A stretch of 64,000 nt of DNA from positions 2,542,001-2,606,000 of the forward strand of contig JAULSR010000004.1 of the NCBI GenBank assembly GCA_030512295.1, in the 5' to 3' direction. The notes under the pieces were generated by a model. The model searched no databases. It worked only from the letters and a program-made list of their open reading frames with translations, and was not told where the DNA came from. Origin of the DNA: Bombardia bombarda (lineage: Eukaryota > Ascomycota > Sordariomycetes > Sordariales > Lasiosphaeriaceae). Position numbers and translations under genes: made by a program. Shown in pieces: positions 35,452 through 47,000 of this stretch. Each line of letters opens with the position of its first letter. Positions within the stretch are counted from its first letter, which is position 1.

Positions 35452-36031
35452 ATGGGTAAAGAGCTCCCGGCGCAGATACGCGAATGTTCCTTCGATTCAA
35501 CGCCCAAATGCGGTAAGCTAGCGTCTTAGTCCCGTCCATGGGCCTTCGCGATGAAAGCTCCTTTTCTTGTCCAGGCCATCTCTAACATCCGCAGACACTA
35601 AAACGCCTCTCCGGGTCTCTACCACCCTAAACTATCCGCAAAAGGTAGCCAAACCCCGACATCATCATCTGCCACCCCAAGCTCTCGAGATGTGGCAACC
35701 GAAATTCCTCACCTACCCCATGAGATATCGACTCGCCAATGACCCACGCGTCTCCAAGAAAAAGCCAAAGAAACAGGCGGCCCCCCTCTTCCAGAATATC
35801 CCTAAGAGCACCTACCTTATCAGAGCGAGACGCGATAGTGCAGGTTCCGATCCTGCCAGTGAGGGTACCCAGGGCCGCAACAAGGCGGAGGCTCGTCGCC
35901 ACAAACGCGATGAGCAACGCAAGAAGAAGAGAGCTATGTTGCAGGGTCTGGAGAGGGACCTATCCCGCCCTTGCGAGGATTCAGAGGAAATCCAAAAGAA
36001 GAGGGTTAGTGTTCTTCGGAGCCTCAGATAA
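35452..36031 (+). CDS. Small basic hypothetical protein
   Basis: Join 35452-35512 and 35595-36031 (165 aa). Intron of 82 nt with donor GTAAGC, CTAAC branch and acceptor CGCAG; the splice gives PKC-DTKTPLRVSTT. A nearer acceptor (35574) would put the second exon out of frame. The C-terminal half is strongly basic (KKKPKKQ, EARRHKRDEQRKKKR) and predicted helical, suggesting nucleic-acid binding or a nuclear location. No known domain. Just downstream, 36050-36190 is CA-rich. Confidence 0.62.
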
Positions 36032-36802
36032 ATCCCTGCCGTCCATACAAACAGAGGTCTGGCCATACACACACAGACACCCACAAGCACACAAGCAAAT
36101 AGACATACGCACGCACGTGCTCACAAGCGCCTGCACACAAAGATGAACACGCACATGCAGACGACTCATCTTCTCACACACGCAAACTGAAAGAGAGACG
36201 GCTGGACGTTACATTGGTGTACTTGGGACTGCATCGGTATGGGGTTGATGATACAGACTTGAAAGCAAGTGGTGGCGGGGAAGAAAAGAAGCAAATGAGT
36301 AGCTGGCTTTGGTGATTCGGGAAATTATCTAATCAACTCACTAGATTTCACGATTATTCGTGTCTCCTCGCTCTTATTAACGTGATTTGACCATCATGTA
36401 TCATGTGCGACAGCTGCCTGCTCGATTGATGCCGGTGCTACTGTTGAGGCAAATTATGTCTATGACTCCACATGACTGAGGTCATTAGGTCTATTAGTCT
36501 ATATACTAAAGGCTTAAACGGCATTGATACAGGTAACTGATGTTTTAGTTTTCGAGCTCTCACGTCCATCAAAGTCCGCTTCATTGGGGTAAGGCCCCCT
36601 AATTACAATTGTTTACATCAAACGGATGGAAAATTATGATTGGTTGTCCCGAACCAATCGTTGGCCGGACTTAACCGTTGGCAAGCGCTAACCGGTGGGT
36701 CCGTTCTTCTAAGCATAGCTAGCCAGTGAGAGTCCAGAACTTACACAGATCTGACCAATCACAACCTAGCATTCAACGGTTGCGTTCTATTAGTACGTTC
36801 CA
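36032..36802. other. Intergenic with inverted-repeat elements
   Basis: A CA-rich tract lies at 36060-36190. At about 36638-36659 a perfect 8-bp stem (GATTGGTT / AACCAATC) flanks a 6-nt loop, and related words (CCAATCACAACC) recur near 36757-36768. This could be a small miniature element, but no target-site duplication was identified. Confidence 0.35.
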
Positions 36803-37820
36803 TTATGTGTAATCCAGCCCACCCAGCGAACTCATGAACAGCGTTCCAAGTCCTCCTAGCTGCCAGCCGATGACAAATGGGCTTTCATCACCAATATGAC
36901 CAGTAATCCAAGCTGGTGCTGCTACTTGAATCGTTTTATTGTTCATGACAACGAATGACTTCTTTGTAATTGAAAGCTTCTTCTTGTCCCATGACATAAG
37001 CAAAGATATCGTGAGACGCAAAGATGACATGAGCATTGTGCGGGACCATTGTCTGTAGGCAAGAGAAAGCAACTTCTCAGATAATGACTGCGCATTCTTT
37101 CCGAGATACCCGCAAAAGCTGGCAGACAAAACAGAAGAAGCTGTTTCAAGAGCCAAAGATGAGCTGCGATGCTTCGTCAAGAACAGAGAATTCTGGGTTG
37201 CGCTGGAGTCATGAATCTTACTGTCCAAAGTACCTACCCAGACAGTTGAACCATCAAGAAACCGATAATTGAGTCTAGAAGAGTCCTTGCTTTGGCTCAT
37301 GCGTCAACAATGACTGACGCGACTTTGGATCCAAAGAGCCGTGGCTTTGTCGTTCATCATATATGCATAGGTACCTCCCCAGCTTTTGGTAGGCAACAGT
37401 CACCTTTAACCACCTACACGTGATGAAATCTGTGAAGGGCTTACCATTGCAGCAAGCATGGTTCAGTCGTCCACCGTTATGCCAGGAGTCCGGTTTTTGC
37501 GCATGTCCATCCGGAGCATGATGGTGAGCAAATTGAACGTCCAGGTACAGTCTGCTGGTGTTGAGATCATAGAGTGATGTCTCGTACATATCACGCCTCG
37601 GTATGGTGAACACTAGCTTCTGTGATCTTCTTCGCCGCTTAGGAGGTCTGTAGAAGTTGACTGGTATTGGTGAGGCATGGGACTCCCACGTACCCGGCTC
37701 TTGGGCACCGTGTAGCCTACTACGCACTTTCTCAAACGCGCTGGGTGTTGGGCGGTACATCATAGGCGGATGGTGATGCTGCTGGTTGTTTGCTCCTCGC
37801 CCGTTTCTACATCTGGTCAT
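36803..37820 (-). CDS. Two overlapping ORFs, possible single spliced gene
   Basis: Low-confidence hypothetical. ORF 37275-37820 (181 codons) begins MTRCRNGRGANNQQHHHPP and contains the basic RPPKRRRRSQ. ORF 36803-37300 (165 codons) overlaps it in another frame. A strong donor (GTAAGC) follows HACCNG at about 37445, but no acceptor in the right phase joining the two ORFs was found. Neither shows a known domain; the second has hydrophobic C-terminal segments. They could be exons of one gene, a degraded gene or chance ORFs. Confidence 0.3.
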
Positions 37821-38390
37821 TACTTTTGCCCTCCGGAATTAAAGAGAATTATAAAAGCTCGCCAGTTGTCTAACAGGTGTTTTTGGTGCCGTCCCGGTTG
37901 AAAATGTAAGTGCCTTGTGGTTCATGACCTGAACGACTTCAAGGCCAACAATCACGCGAGCGAAATTTAACTGACGAGGACAGAGATCTGACATACGAAG
38001 GAAGAGCAAACAAACTTAACAAAGAGAAACAAAAGTCTGCACATAGGATTTGACCTTGGGCCGGCCTGTAAGGCCTAGATCTTACATCCTGCAACCACCT
38101 CGCAGCGAATCCCCAGCCAAGTCATACCTGGTTTCCTCAGCTCTCGATCCTACCCTTTTCACCCTTTAACAATCCAATGCCTGTCTCATCTTGCGTTGGC
38201 TCCACCGGCTTTTTCGTTGGCCTTGGCGGACGACTGTATTCAGCTGCTGATTTCTTGTTTTTTGAAGCTGTCCGAATGTCGTCAACTCTCACAGCCTCGC
38301 CGCCACAACCCAGTCGTCCTCGATCGACCAACCCAGCCGCCCTCGGCTGATCAGGCGGCATAGAAATCCGTCAGTTGGACCCTTGGATCA
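37821..38390. other. Intergenic, no gene seen
   Basis: Short ORF on minus at 38137-38361 (74 codons) without motif. Mixed composition; no repeats seen. Confidence 0.4.
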
Positions 38391-38820
38391 ATGGTCATTT
38401 CGGCTACTAGCCTTATATTGACGACAGTGCTGCATTTCTTTTTCTGGGGCACGGGACCCCTGAGACCTCAGGGAAAATTGGGGAAGGATGGCAAGGACGG
38501 CAAGGACGGTAAGGATGGGAAGGATGGGAAGGATGGGAAGGATGGGATGGATGGGAAGGATGGGAAAGATGGCAAACCCTCCCTTGCGGACGCCGTCATC
38601 CCTCGCCGAGGCCGCCACCACCATCCGGCACCAATACCACCCTCGCCGCCGCCACCAAACTTGGCACAGGTGTTGCGAGACTACAAACTTCTGCTTCGCT
38701 TGATCTTTGTATACTAGGACCTTGTTGCCAAGGACCGCGCGCTGTATGCGCAGTTCATCAGGGCCATTGGGCACTACGGCGACGAGACTCGACCTTTGCG
38801 TCTGTACCACCCTGGAAAGT
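38391..38820 (+). CDS. Collagen-like Gly-X-Y repeat protein
   Basis: From ATG 38391: a hydrophobic N-terminus (about residues 3-19, possible signal or anchor), then twelve uninterrupted Gly-X-Y triplets at residues 28-63 (38472-38579): GKL, seven GKD, GMD, two GKD, GKP. This is a collagen-like Gly-Lys-Asp array with charged X and Y positions. A proline-rich segment follows. Unspliced, the ORF ends at a TAG at 38715. If a 48-nt intron (about 38670-38717, GTGTTG...TACTAG) is removed, the frame continues as DLVAKDRALYAQFIRAIGHY to a stop at about 38820. Collagen-like proteins are occasional in fungi and bacteria. The antisense frame reads Ile-Leu-Pro repeats. No homologue recognised. Confidence 0.5.
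38472..38579 (+). repeat. 9-bp minisatellite (AAGGATGGG) encoding Gly-Lys-Asp
   Basis: About twelve 9-bp units, the 5' copies diverged at third codon positions (GGC AAG GAC, GGT AAG GAT) and the 3' copies more uniform (GGG AAG GAT). Synonymous variation with amino-acid conservation suggests selection on the protein rather than pure slippage. Confidence 0.8.
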
Positions 38821-39354
38821 AGCATGGGTTGTTTGACAGGTCTCAAGTCTAGGTAGGTAGGTACCAGCCCAGAAGTTTATAGGACACTGTTCAACATAGG
38901 CTTCATTCATACTATCACGGATCAAACCATGTTCTCCTTGAACTCGCGGTCAAAGTCTGGCCGGTCCTCTGAAATCTAGCATAGAAATTCCCCTTAACCT
39001 GGTTCATCACCGTCGAACGGTAACTGGCCACCTTGCAGCTGATAGCAACAGCAGTGTCTTAACCAAATGAAGAAAGAATAACTGCTCTTCTTTTGGCGTT
39101 AAAGTTCATAGGTAAGTAGGTAATGCTTGACGAACGGAGATACCCATGGTAGAAATTAATGGGTGCCAATAATATATGTTTAAATGCACAACCAATCCTT
39201 CAAAGCCATCCAGTTTTGTCATCTGCGATGCTTGCCCCGCATACGACCTACTTGGGAGAAACAGGGGCTGCCTGCCAACAGCACAAGCTATCAAGAAAGA
39301 ATCCGCGTCAAACATGTCAGATAAAGACTGTCCACCGTCTACGGCCAGGCATGA

Positions 39355-41464
39355 TTACCATGCTCCCGTCACTTTATCCTGGCCTCTCCAGTACTCGCTC
39401 CAGTACCCGCCATCATCCTCCCTATCGACCGCCGGCATCGTCAAATCCAGTCCTCCCTCAGCCACACCACTCTCGCTCCACTCCAGCAGCGCATGAATCA
39501 ACGCCTTCCTATTCACACCCAACTTCAGCTGCGGAGCCCCAATCTCCGTCGCCACGTCTGCAGGGCGAGCAAACTCCCACTCCCGAAACGCAGCCCGCAC
39601 ATGCCTGTTCCAGTCGTCCCACGTCAGCCGTGCCTGCGCAAAGACATGCCTCACCACGTCGACGTCGCCATAGTCAGGCAGCTCATTGGAGTTGAGCAAG
39701 TGGCCGGGGACGCGCTCCCCCCTCCCCTCCGTGGTGTACGGCGTGTACACGGCCCGCAGCCACTCCATCCCACGTCGCACCGGCATCCCGCCAAAGGGAC
39801 TCCCCGGCGGCTCCACGCTGCGCTCCAGCATCGCGCGCACCCGGTCCTCGTCCCAGAAGATCCATCCGGCCTGGCGCAGACGGTATTTGTCGAGTCCATC
39901 CATGATGCGGTCCGGCCGTGGGCTGCGCAGGTCAAAATGCGGCGGGTACGCTGCGTTGCTCGGGACGCTGCTGCGGACGACATTATTTGGCTGCTGCATG
40001 GTCCCGTACATGTGCGGATAGCTCGTGGCAGGGTTTCTGGGCGGCGGCGCCAGTATCGCCTGCGCTTGCGTCAGCATGAAGTTGAAAGGGGAAGTTCTTC
40101 TGTAGTGAGGGTCGGTGTTGCAGTGGCAGAAATTGGGCATGGACCCGATCGCCTTCTCGAATGCGTTGGGGTGGCCGGGGGCAAAGGCCGCCACGGCCCT
40201 GCGGAGGTGTCTGCGGCGCTGGAGGGGGTCGGGGAGCAGCAGACAGCGCCGCAGGTGGCCGAGACCGAGGCCGCAAAGGATGTTGTGCACGCCCAGGTCG
40301 GTCTTGGCGTGCTCCGGACTGACGAGGTATGTCCAGAGGTGGTCCTCCTTGGCCTCTCGGATGTGTTTGTAGGGCGATTGCATGTCGCCGTGAGGGGGGC
40401 GAGGTGCCGTCGGACGTAGGGACAGGCGAGACACCTTTTGCACGCAGTCGCGCATCATCTCGCCCAGCAGCATTCGGTATTGCCCCTGGACGTAGCTGCT
40501 GACGCAGAGAAGCTCCTCGACGTAGGCGTTTTCCGTTATGGTGCGTGAGAAGTCCGATGTGCCGTTGGCTTCGACCTGGAAAGAGCGTGGTATGAGCGGG
40601 TGTCGCGGCCTTTCGCCCTGGGGAACCTTGTAGTTGATGTCGCCGAGGAAGCGCCAGTAGGGCATGCTGTAAAGGCGACAGTAGCATTCGAAGAGCATGA
40701 AGCCACGTTGGATGCGGGTGAGCTCGGGCTGAGTGGGCTTACGCTGCATCGGATCTGTGGGCCGCGTAAAAATCTCGTGGGCTCGACGACGAGGGGTAGC
40801 AGTCTCGTGGGCTAGAGGACGAGGGGATCCAAGGCGTGCGAGGAGCGGAGCCGTGTGCGGGCCTAGCATGGATTGCATATGGATTATGTACTCAGACATG
40901 AACTCATCGACAACGTTGTGTAGCCGGTAAAGTGGAAGCAGGGCTGCCTTGACGTCATTATGGTCCCGATGCTCCGAGGCGGAGGTGCCTATAGCCATGA
41001 ACCTTTCGTAATTGGCCTCACTTCTGGCGAAGTTGGCGAGAAACTGGTCCACTTTGCTGCACCAAACAGTGTAAATGGGGGTCTGCGGGTCGTACGGGCC
41101 CAGAAGGCTGGAATCACTGCAAATTCTCGTTAGAACTCATGTCAACGTGCGATGCCAGTTACCTTGGGAGGACTGATCAAAGGACTTACCCATCTTCAAA
41201 GGTTGGCATGTTCAGGAATGCCAGCGCGTATTTCATGTTGTCTCCAAATGCATTGATGATCACCTGGCGCAGGATGCGCATCTTGTCAGTCCTGAAAGCG
41301 TTGTAGAAGCTTCTGTGTGTCCGTATTGCCGCGAACAGTTGTCTCGGAGATTCCATGTACAGAAGCATCATGGCGAGCACCTCGCCGGGCGTTCCATCAA
41401 GCGTTGGCGTTCCGGCCATTTCGACTGGAAGAGCAGCCATCGTGGTATTTGCTTTGCCAGTCAC
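39355..41464 (-). CDS. Hypothetical protein with F-box-like N-terminus
   Basis: Join 41190-41464 and 39355-41116 (678 aa from ATG 41464; an ATG at 41440 is an alternative). The 73-nt intron has a perfect GTAAGT donor and TTTGCAG acceptor, giving FEDG-DSSLLGPY. Exon 1 has TPGEVLAMMLLYMESPRQLFAAIRTHRSFYN, which resembles a fungal F-box-like start (a conserved-Pro, Leu-rich helix). The rest has no recognised domain; it contains GFMLFECYCRLYSMPYWRFLGD and a WIFWDEDRVRAMLER block. Similar large uncharacterised proteins are frequent in Sordariomycetes. The plus-strand ORF 39493-40419 (308 codons) is an antisense shadow. Confidence 0.8.
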
Positions 41465-43900
41465 TGCAGGCAGGAGAGGTGCTTGGGGGAAGATCAGGTT
41501 TTGAAAAGAGCGTCGAGAAAAAAGGCAAGGCTGGTTGTCGATTGTTGAGGTGGGGCAGGGCTTTAAAAGAAAAAGAAAAAGTCGCGTGTGCTAAAACGCG
41601 GATGTGCTGGTTTGCTCTTCTCTGCCCAGCCCTAACCTTTAGCGCATTCTAGGTATCCCGTTTCGTGTTTGCGCATTGTGCATCGCCTAGACGATAGAAG
41701 AGTTGGGGAGATAACAGATTCTTAGTGGCAACGGTACTGTCCAACGAACTAGGTACCGGATTGTGCAACTGTCACCGCCATTACTATCCCTCTATCTCTG
41801 CCCATGACAAGGTACCTTTAGGCTTGTCTTGGGCCTATGTATAGTTCCTAGTAGGCATGGTATGGGATGGTAGAGGTACGGCCAGCATTTTTTCCTAGCC
41901 CATTTCTTGGCTCCCGGCCAATTCGGATCCACCAGTACCAAATCAGCAAGATCCTCGAAGGCCACGGTATAGGTGCATTAGTATGAATATGATTGAGAAG
42001 TCGGCAGTTTCATCATCAAACATTCACCTTACTTTCAAAGATTCACTTGTTTCACTGGAATGCGACACATGTTGGAAAACCAAGCTGTATTTTCTCACTC
42101 AAGACTGGGCACCTATAGAATTCCATCGTGGAAGGCCTATAATTCAAAGCCAGACTTTCAACCGATTAGTCCGACGACTTACATAATCACACGAGCACTC
42201 ACTATCTTGATACGTTAGCACATCATTTCCTGTAACGAAATAATGTCCTTTCCTGTAACGAAATAATGTCCTTTCCCCCGCGCCCTTGCGCTTCTTTTAC
42301 AGTCTCACCAGTTTTTCACGCGTCCCTCAGCCCATTTTCCAGTTTCCCATATTCGTGTCATAGCTCGTGAGGGTCATTGTCGATGTCAAAGACAGTCAAA
42401 GGCGCTGGTGCGCACGTGTTTTACCGTTCTAGGCCGAGCTAGGTTGGTGGGGTCCTAAAACAACGACACCTCATAGGTCAGGGGTGTAAGTCTAAACAAT
42501 AGTTAACACGATCGTGCCATCAGTTTGGTCGTCTCTTGCTTTGTCATTTCGTTCGAAAATTCCGTCAATCAAGTCCATGGAGCTGCCAAGTCTTGAATAT
42601 TATAAAGACCGTGGAGTATTGGATCAGGTCGTCGCTTAAGACTTCGACTTGAATTGACAGCAAGTCAATGTGACAATCAAGGAAGGCTGTAAAATACCCA
42701 CCTCGTCAGCAACAGCAGTTGCTCATCCTAAAAGAAAATGGAAATTGCCCGATACTTATATGTAGCTGGCTGCAGTAGTGGTGTAACATGATGTTAGCTC
42801 CTGGTTCGAAGAAACGCTTATTCGCGTCCAAGTCTGACAGTTCGGGCGGCTCGGGCGGCTCAACAACCTTAAATCATAATCTTCTACGGCCCCTATAATA
42901 TGGATTAGTCCCTGAAAATATAGGAGAGGTCCCACTACCTGGCTTGGAGTTGGTGAGCTCGCGACCCTGTGAATAAGAGAGCGCGCGTTGCCAAGCTTGC
43001 CAGGAAAAATGGGGCTCATGCTCGACGGCGACATTGAAGTGAAATCCAGCACTAAGTGACTGACTGCTGACCTTTTATTCACATATCTCTCAATAAGATT
43101 CACAGTATATTTTTACCAGCCAGAAGTGCATAAATACGCTGGTTTTTATTCCTACTTCCTTGCTGGACTCTCTCCCCAACACCTTTCGCTCGAGCGCCAT
43201 CTTCGGACTGGAGTGACTTGGACATTCAGCCATCAGACACTTTGAGCGTCACGATCAGACAGTCTGACTGTCTTCCAGCACAGTAACTTGTGGTAAGTGA
43301 AATCGCAGTTTTTTTTTAACCACGTACCCTACCCACCACGGACACCAGTTGCCCCACCGTCGTCCATCGCTCAACGCTCCCCGCGCTTTTTTTCCCCACC
43401 TGGCTCCAACACTAGCGCTATCAGAGCAGACGAGCCAGGTCAGTCGCAGGGTCGACGACTTTCCCCGGCAGCAGTAGAAAACTGCCTGTGCTACCTTGCT
43501 GCTTTTTAACAGTCCTTCCTTTCCCTTCCTGGACCTCACATCTACTACCACGCCATCTCCTTCCCCCCAGATATCCAACTGTGAGTAAGGCATTTACCTT
43601 GAACGTTGCTCTCCTCTGCTCTCCGCAATCTTGTTCTGGAAAGTGGTCTATGGAACAAGTATTGCGATATGACCTCAGTCAGACTGTCGAGTCACATCTT
43701 CTTGCTGCATCCGCTGCCAGTGTCGGCAAAACTGTCGCTCATTCAGACCCCCATCCACTGTCAGACAACACATCTGTGCATGCACAGCCCATCACACATA
43801 AAACAGCACCTTCGCTTGCTAATTGGATACTAACTTGTCTCCCTAACAGCTTTTTATCCTTTTAGGCTTCCACACCGCATTAATCTATTGCAACCGTTCC
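41465..43900. other. Intergenic and long 5' leader region
   Basis: 2.4 kb. 41640-43100 shows only short ORFs. It contains a 23-bp direct repeat at 42229-42275. 43150-43900 is TC/CA-rich and carries two good donors (GTAAGT near 43293, GTGAGT near 43581) without clear coding exons. These probably mark introns in the 5' UTR of the Myb/AT-hook gene that starts at 44014. Confidence 0.5.
42229..42275. repeat. Tandem direct repeat, 23-24 bp x 2
   Basis: TTTCCTGTAACGAAATAATG-type unit ending in TCC is present twice head to tail, perfectly conserved. No function evident. Confidence 0.85.
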
Positions 43901-43982
43901 ATCAACTTTGCCTTCATCAACTTTGCCTTCATCAACTTTGCCTTCATCAACTTTGCCTTCATCAACTTTGCCTTCATCAACT
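43901..43982 (+). repeat. 15-bp minisatellite, 5.5 copies
   Basis: ATCAACTTTGCCTTC repeated five times exactly plus 7 bp, directly upstream of the Myb/AT-hook gene start. The frame is open through the repeat (from an ATG at 43888, His-Gln-Leu-Cys-Leu), so it is either 5' UTR or an N-terminal extension. Perfect identity of the copies suggests recent expansion. Confidence 0.9.
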
Positions 43983-44013
43983 CGAGCCAGTATCTTCACT
44001 AACCTTCCCAAAG

Positions 44014-47000
44014 ATGTCGGACAAACAAAACGTCGACCAGACCCGAGAGGGCCCAGAACTACCCCGTCCCTCTGATATTATGGGCAGACAACCTGGTGGC
44101 AGTAACCCCCCTGTTGCTCCTACACCGGCCGCTGAAGACCTTCCCCCGCGCTCGCCCACCCCCGTCTGGTCACCTCCTGTACCAGCAGCCCGAGAGCTGC
44201 CATGGTTTCCCATTGCCAAGTTCAAGGGACTCCAGCCCGTCTCCGAGCCGCACGATGGATGGCCGAAAGGCGACGTGAAGGTGCCGAGAATGACCAAGGG
44301 CAAGAACGGCCACCTCTACACCAAAATGACGCGGTGGGGCGATATCCCTCTTGCGGATCGCCAATTCAAAAAGGTGACAGTCTACAGGCTCGCCCGCCGG
44401 GATGGGTCTCCGGATACCGCCGATGTCCCCGCCACCATCATACACTTGTTTGTGTCGCCTTGGATCTTGGAAGAGTTCGAGGAGATGTTGCACAATGGGG
44501 GCATCAACGCCGACATCGAGGGCACCGGTCATGATGCCGATCAGACTGTTGCCCCGAAGAAGAAGAAGAAGAAGAGCAGAAAATCAGGAGCGGAAAAGAA
44601 GATTGACCAGCCAACCCCTCCTACTCGCCGCAATCCCCGTCGAGGAAAGAGCTACAATACCACTCTTGATGGGGAGACGGACAAACCAGGCCGCACTCTT
44701 CTCCGAAATGCTCTTCAAGGCAAGAATCCCCCCAACATCCAGAACGAGGATCCCGTACATGACCAGTCTCCCGCTGTAGCTCGTCCTCCTGCCGTGGTTG
44801 ATGATTCCGTTATTCGCCCTGATCTCCCAGGAAGCAACGGCCATATACCGAGCCACATTCCAGATCCCATCGCACCCAGTGGTACGACCAAGGTGTCGCA
44901 GATGATAGCGCGGCTTCGACGAAACCAGCAGCACTTGCAACAGCCATACCAGATGCCACCATCTCGCGGCCCAGCATCTAATCTGGGCGTCCTTAGCAGC
45001 GATCCCTCCTTGCTGAAGGCCACGGCCCAAGACATGACACCTCTCCCTGAGACCCCTGCTGTTTCTGTCCCTGCGCGTCGTCAGGTCTTCCCTGCCTATG
45101 GCGAGGGTCAAACGAGAATCGGCCCCGCTCCTCCTCGGGACCTATTTGGCACAGCAGCAGAGATAATGGCACTCCCAGCAACGTCGTCGACGGACTGGAT
45201 CCCGGAATCTCCTGTTAACAATCGCGTGGCTGCCTCGGTCCCTGCCAGTCGACGCGGTACCGGCCACCACAAGACACGGCCACCCACGTCCTTTCCTCGA
45301 TCGTCAAACGCCACTGCCGACCCGTTCTCGCCCACTGTTGTCGCCTCTGGTAGCAGCGGAAAACAACCGAGGGCCGTCCCTGATTCAGGTGAGGCCCCTG
45401 TCATTTCCGTGACCCCTGTCTCGGTGGTTGACCGAAAAGGCAAACAGAGAGACACAGTGATACAAGACGTCGACCTGGAAGGGCCCGATTCGGAGATGAT
45501 GGACGTAGATGAAGATCTGCATGAGTTGAGTGTCCCCGATGTCGAGGATGAGTCCATGTCGATGGAGACGCAGGCTACGCCAGTCCTTGTTACGTCGAAA
45601 CCAACTCAAGGTGGGTTTTGTATACGATCCCAGGACAAATGTTTAGAGTACAAAGCTAATATATTAACAGTCCAAGCAAGAGTAAACAACAAACCGAAGG
45701 TTCCCAGTCCAGACGAGTTATCCCGCCCAGAGGATCCGAATACCGCGAGGCCTCGATCAAACAACGGGCTCAGAGCTGTGGGCCCATACGCCCCTCATTT
45801 TGATGCCCAGCTCCAGAAAAGGGAACCGAGGGGGACACCTTCTGTCTCGCCAAGTCCCGTTGCTTCTCAAGAATGTGCGCTTGCTATATTGGCAGGTGGT
45901 GTAGCGCAGCCAGCTCAAGCTGTAAGAGGTCCAGAGGGCATGACACTGCGTTCCAGGCCTCTACCCTACGCGCCATCCTCGCATACAACAGTAGCTGCTG
46001 CTATAAGAACACAACCATCAGAGCCTCAGCCTGCAGTAGCTGCACAGCCCGAGCCTCCAAAGAAAAAATCAGGTAGGGGCGGTCGTCGTGCCGGAGCTGG
46101 CCGCCCGCCTAAGAGGAAGAGGAAGCTCCCCGAAACAGCTGCGGTGGCTCCCGCTACACCAGCCCCCACAGTTGTTCCATCAGCAGCAGATAATGCCCAA
46201 GCCGTTCTCACTTCAGCAGTCGGCGGTCCGACGCCGGAGTCCTCAGGACGAGCTCTTCGCCCTCGTCAGCTCGCATCCAAGACCGTTCTACCTCCCTCGT
46301 CGCAAGGGAGTCCATCGATAGCATATTCGCAAGCTGAGCTAGCACCTGTTGAGATCAAGAAGAGCAACATAAGTGGCTGCTGTGAAGGGTCCGGCCGCAA
46401 GCGGAAGGCCCGAACCGAGTTGCCTCGCCCTGGCGGTGGTAACCCGCCTGGGCCTCCGGCCATTCACACGCCAACCACCGAGGCGGCGGGCAGTTCTACC
46501 AATGGATCTAGTTCGCAGGAGGCTACGCTTTTCAGCAGCATTTTTGCGAGATGGCTTGCTGCTTCCTCGGCGTCAGTTGCAAATGGTCCTGGGCCGGGTT
46601 CGAAAATTGGCGGGACTGGTGCCTCTATCCGAACGGGTACAGGGACTTTCTGGCGCGAGATTTCTGTTATGGACAACTTGAGATTGCTCTCTGATGTTGG
46701 TTCATCACCGCCGTATTTTCCCATTACCCCCGCAGCGCAGAGTCCCACGGCTGCCCTTGACGATCTCCGGGCTTCTGAGACTGGTCGAAACGACAACTCT
46801 CCCTCTTCATCCAAGTTGTATGGTCCTGCGCATACCATATTTCCGAGATCTCCTTCTGCTCACCAAGAAGAGGATTCGGATTTGGGGTCACCGGCCTTTG
46901 AGAATGGCTGGAGTAAGGACGATGGAGACCACATCGATGCTAAATCCCATGGTTCGGCCTCGCCAGTCAGGCCTCGTGCAGCTTCGGTGTCTCCTGCCCA

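Noticed and set aside
38388..38846. Minus ORF with Ile-Leu-Pro repeats
   Set aside because: Antisense of the Gly-Lys-Asp array; synonymous variation follows the plus frame.
39493..40419. 308-codon plus ORF
   Set aside because: Antisense to the 678-aa minus gene, which has a consensus intron and a coherent protein.
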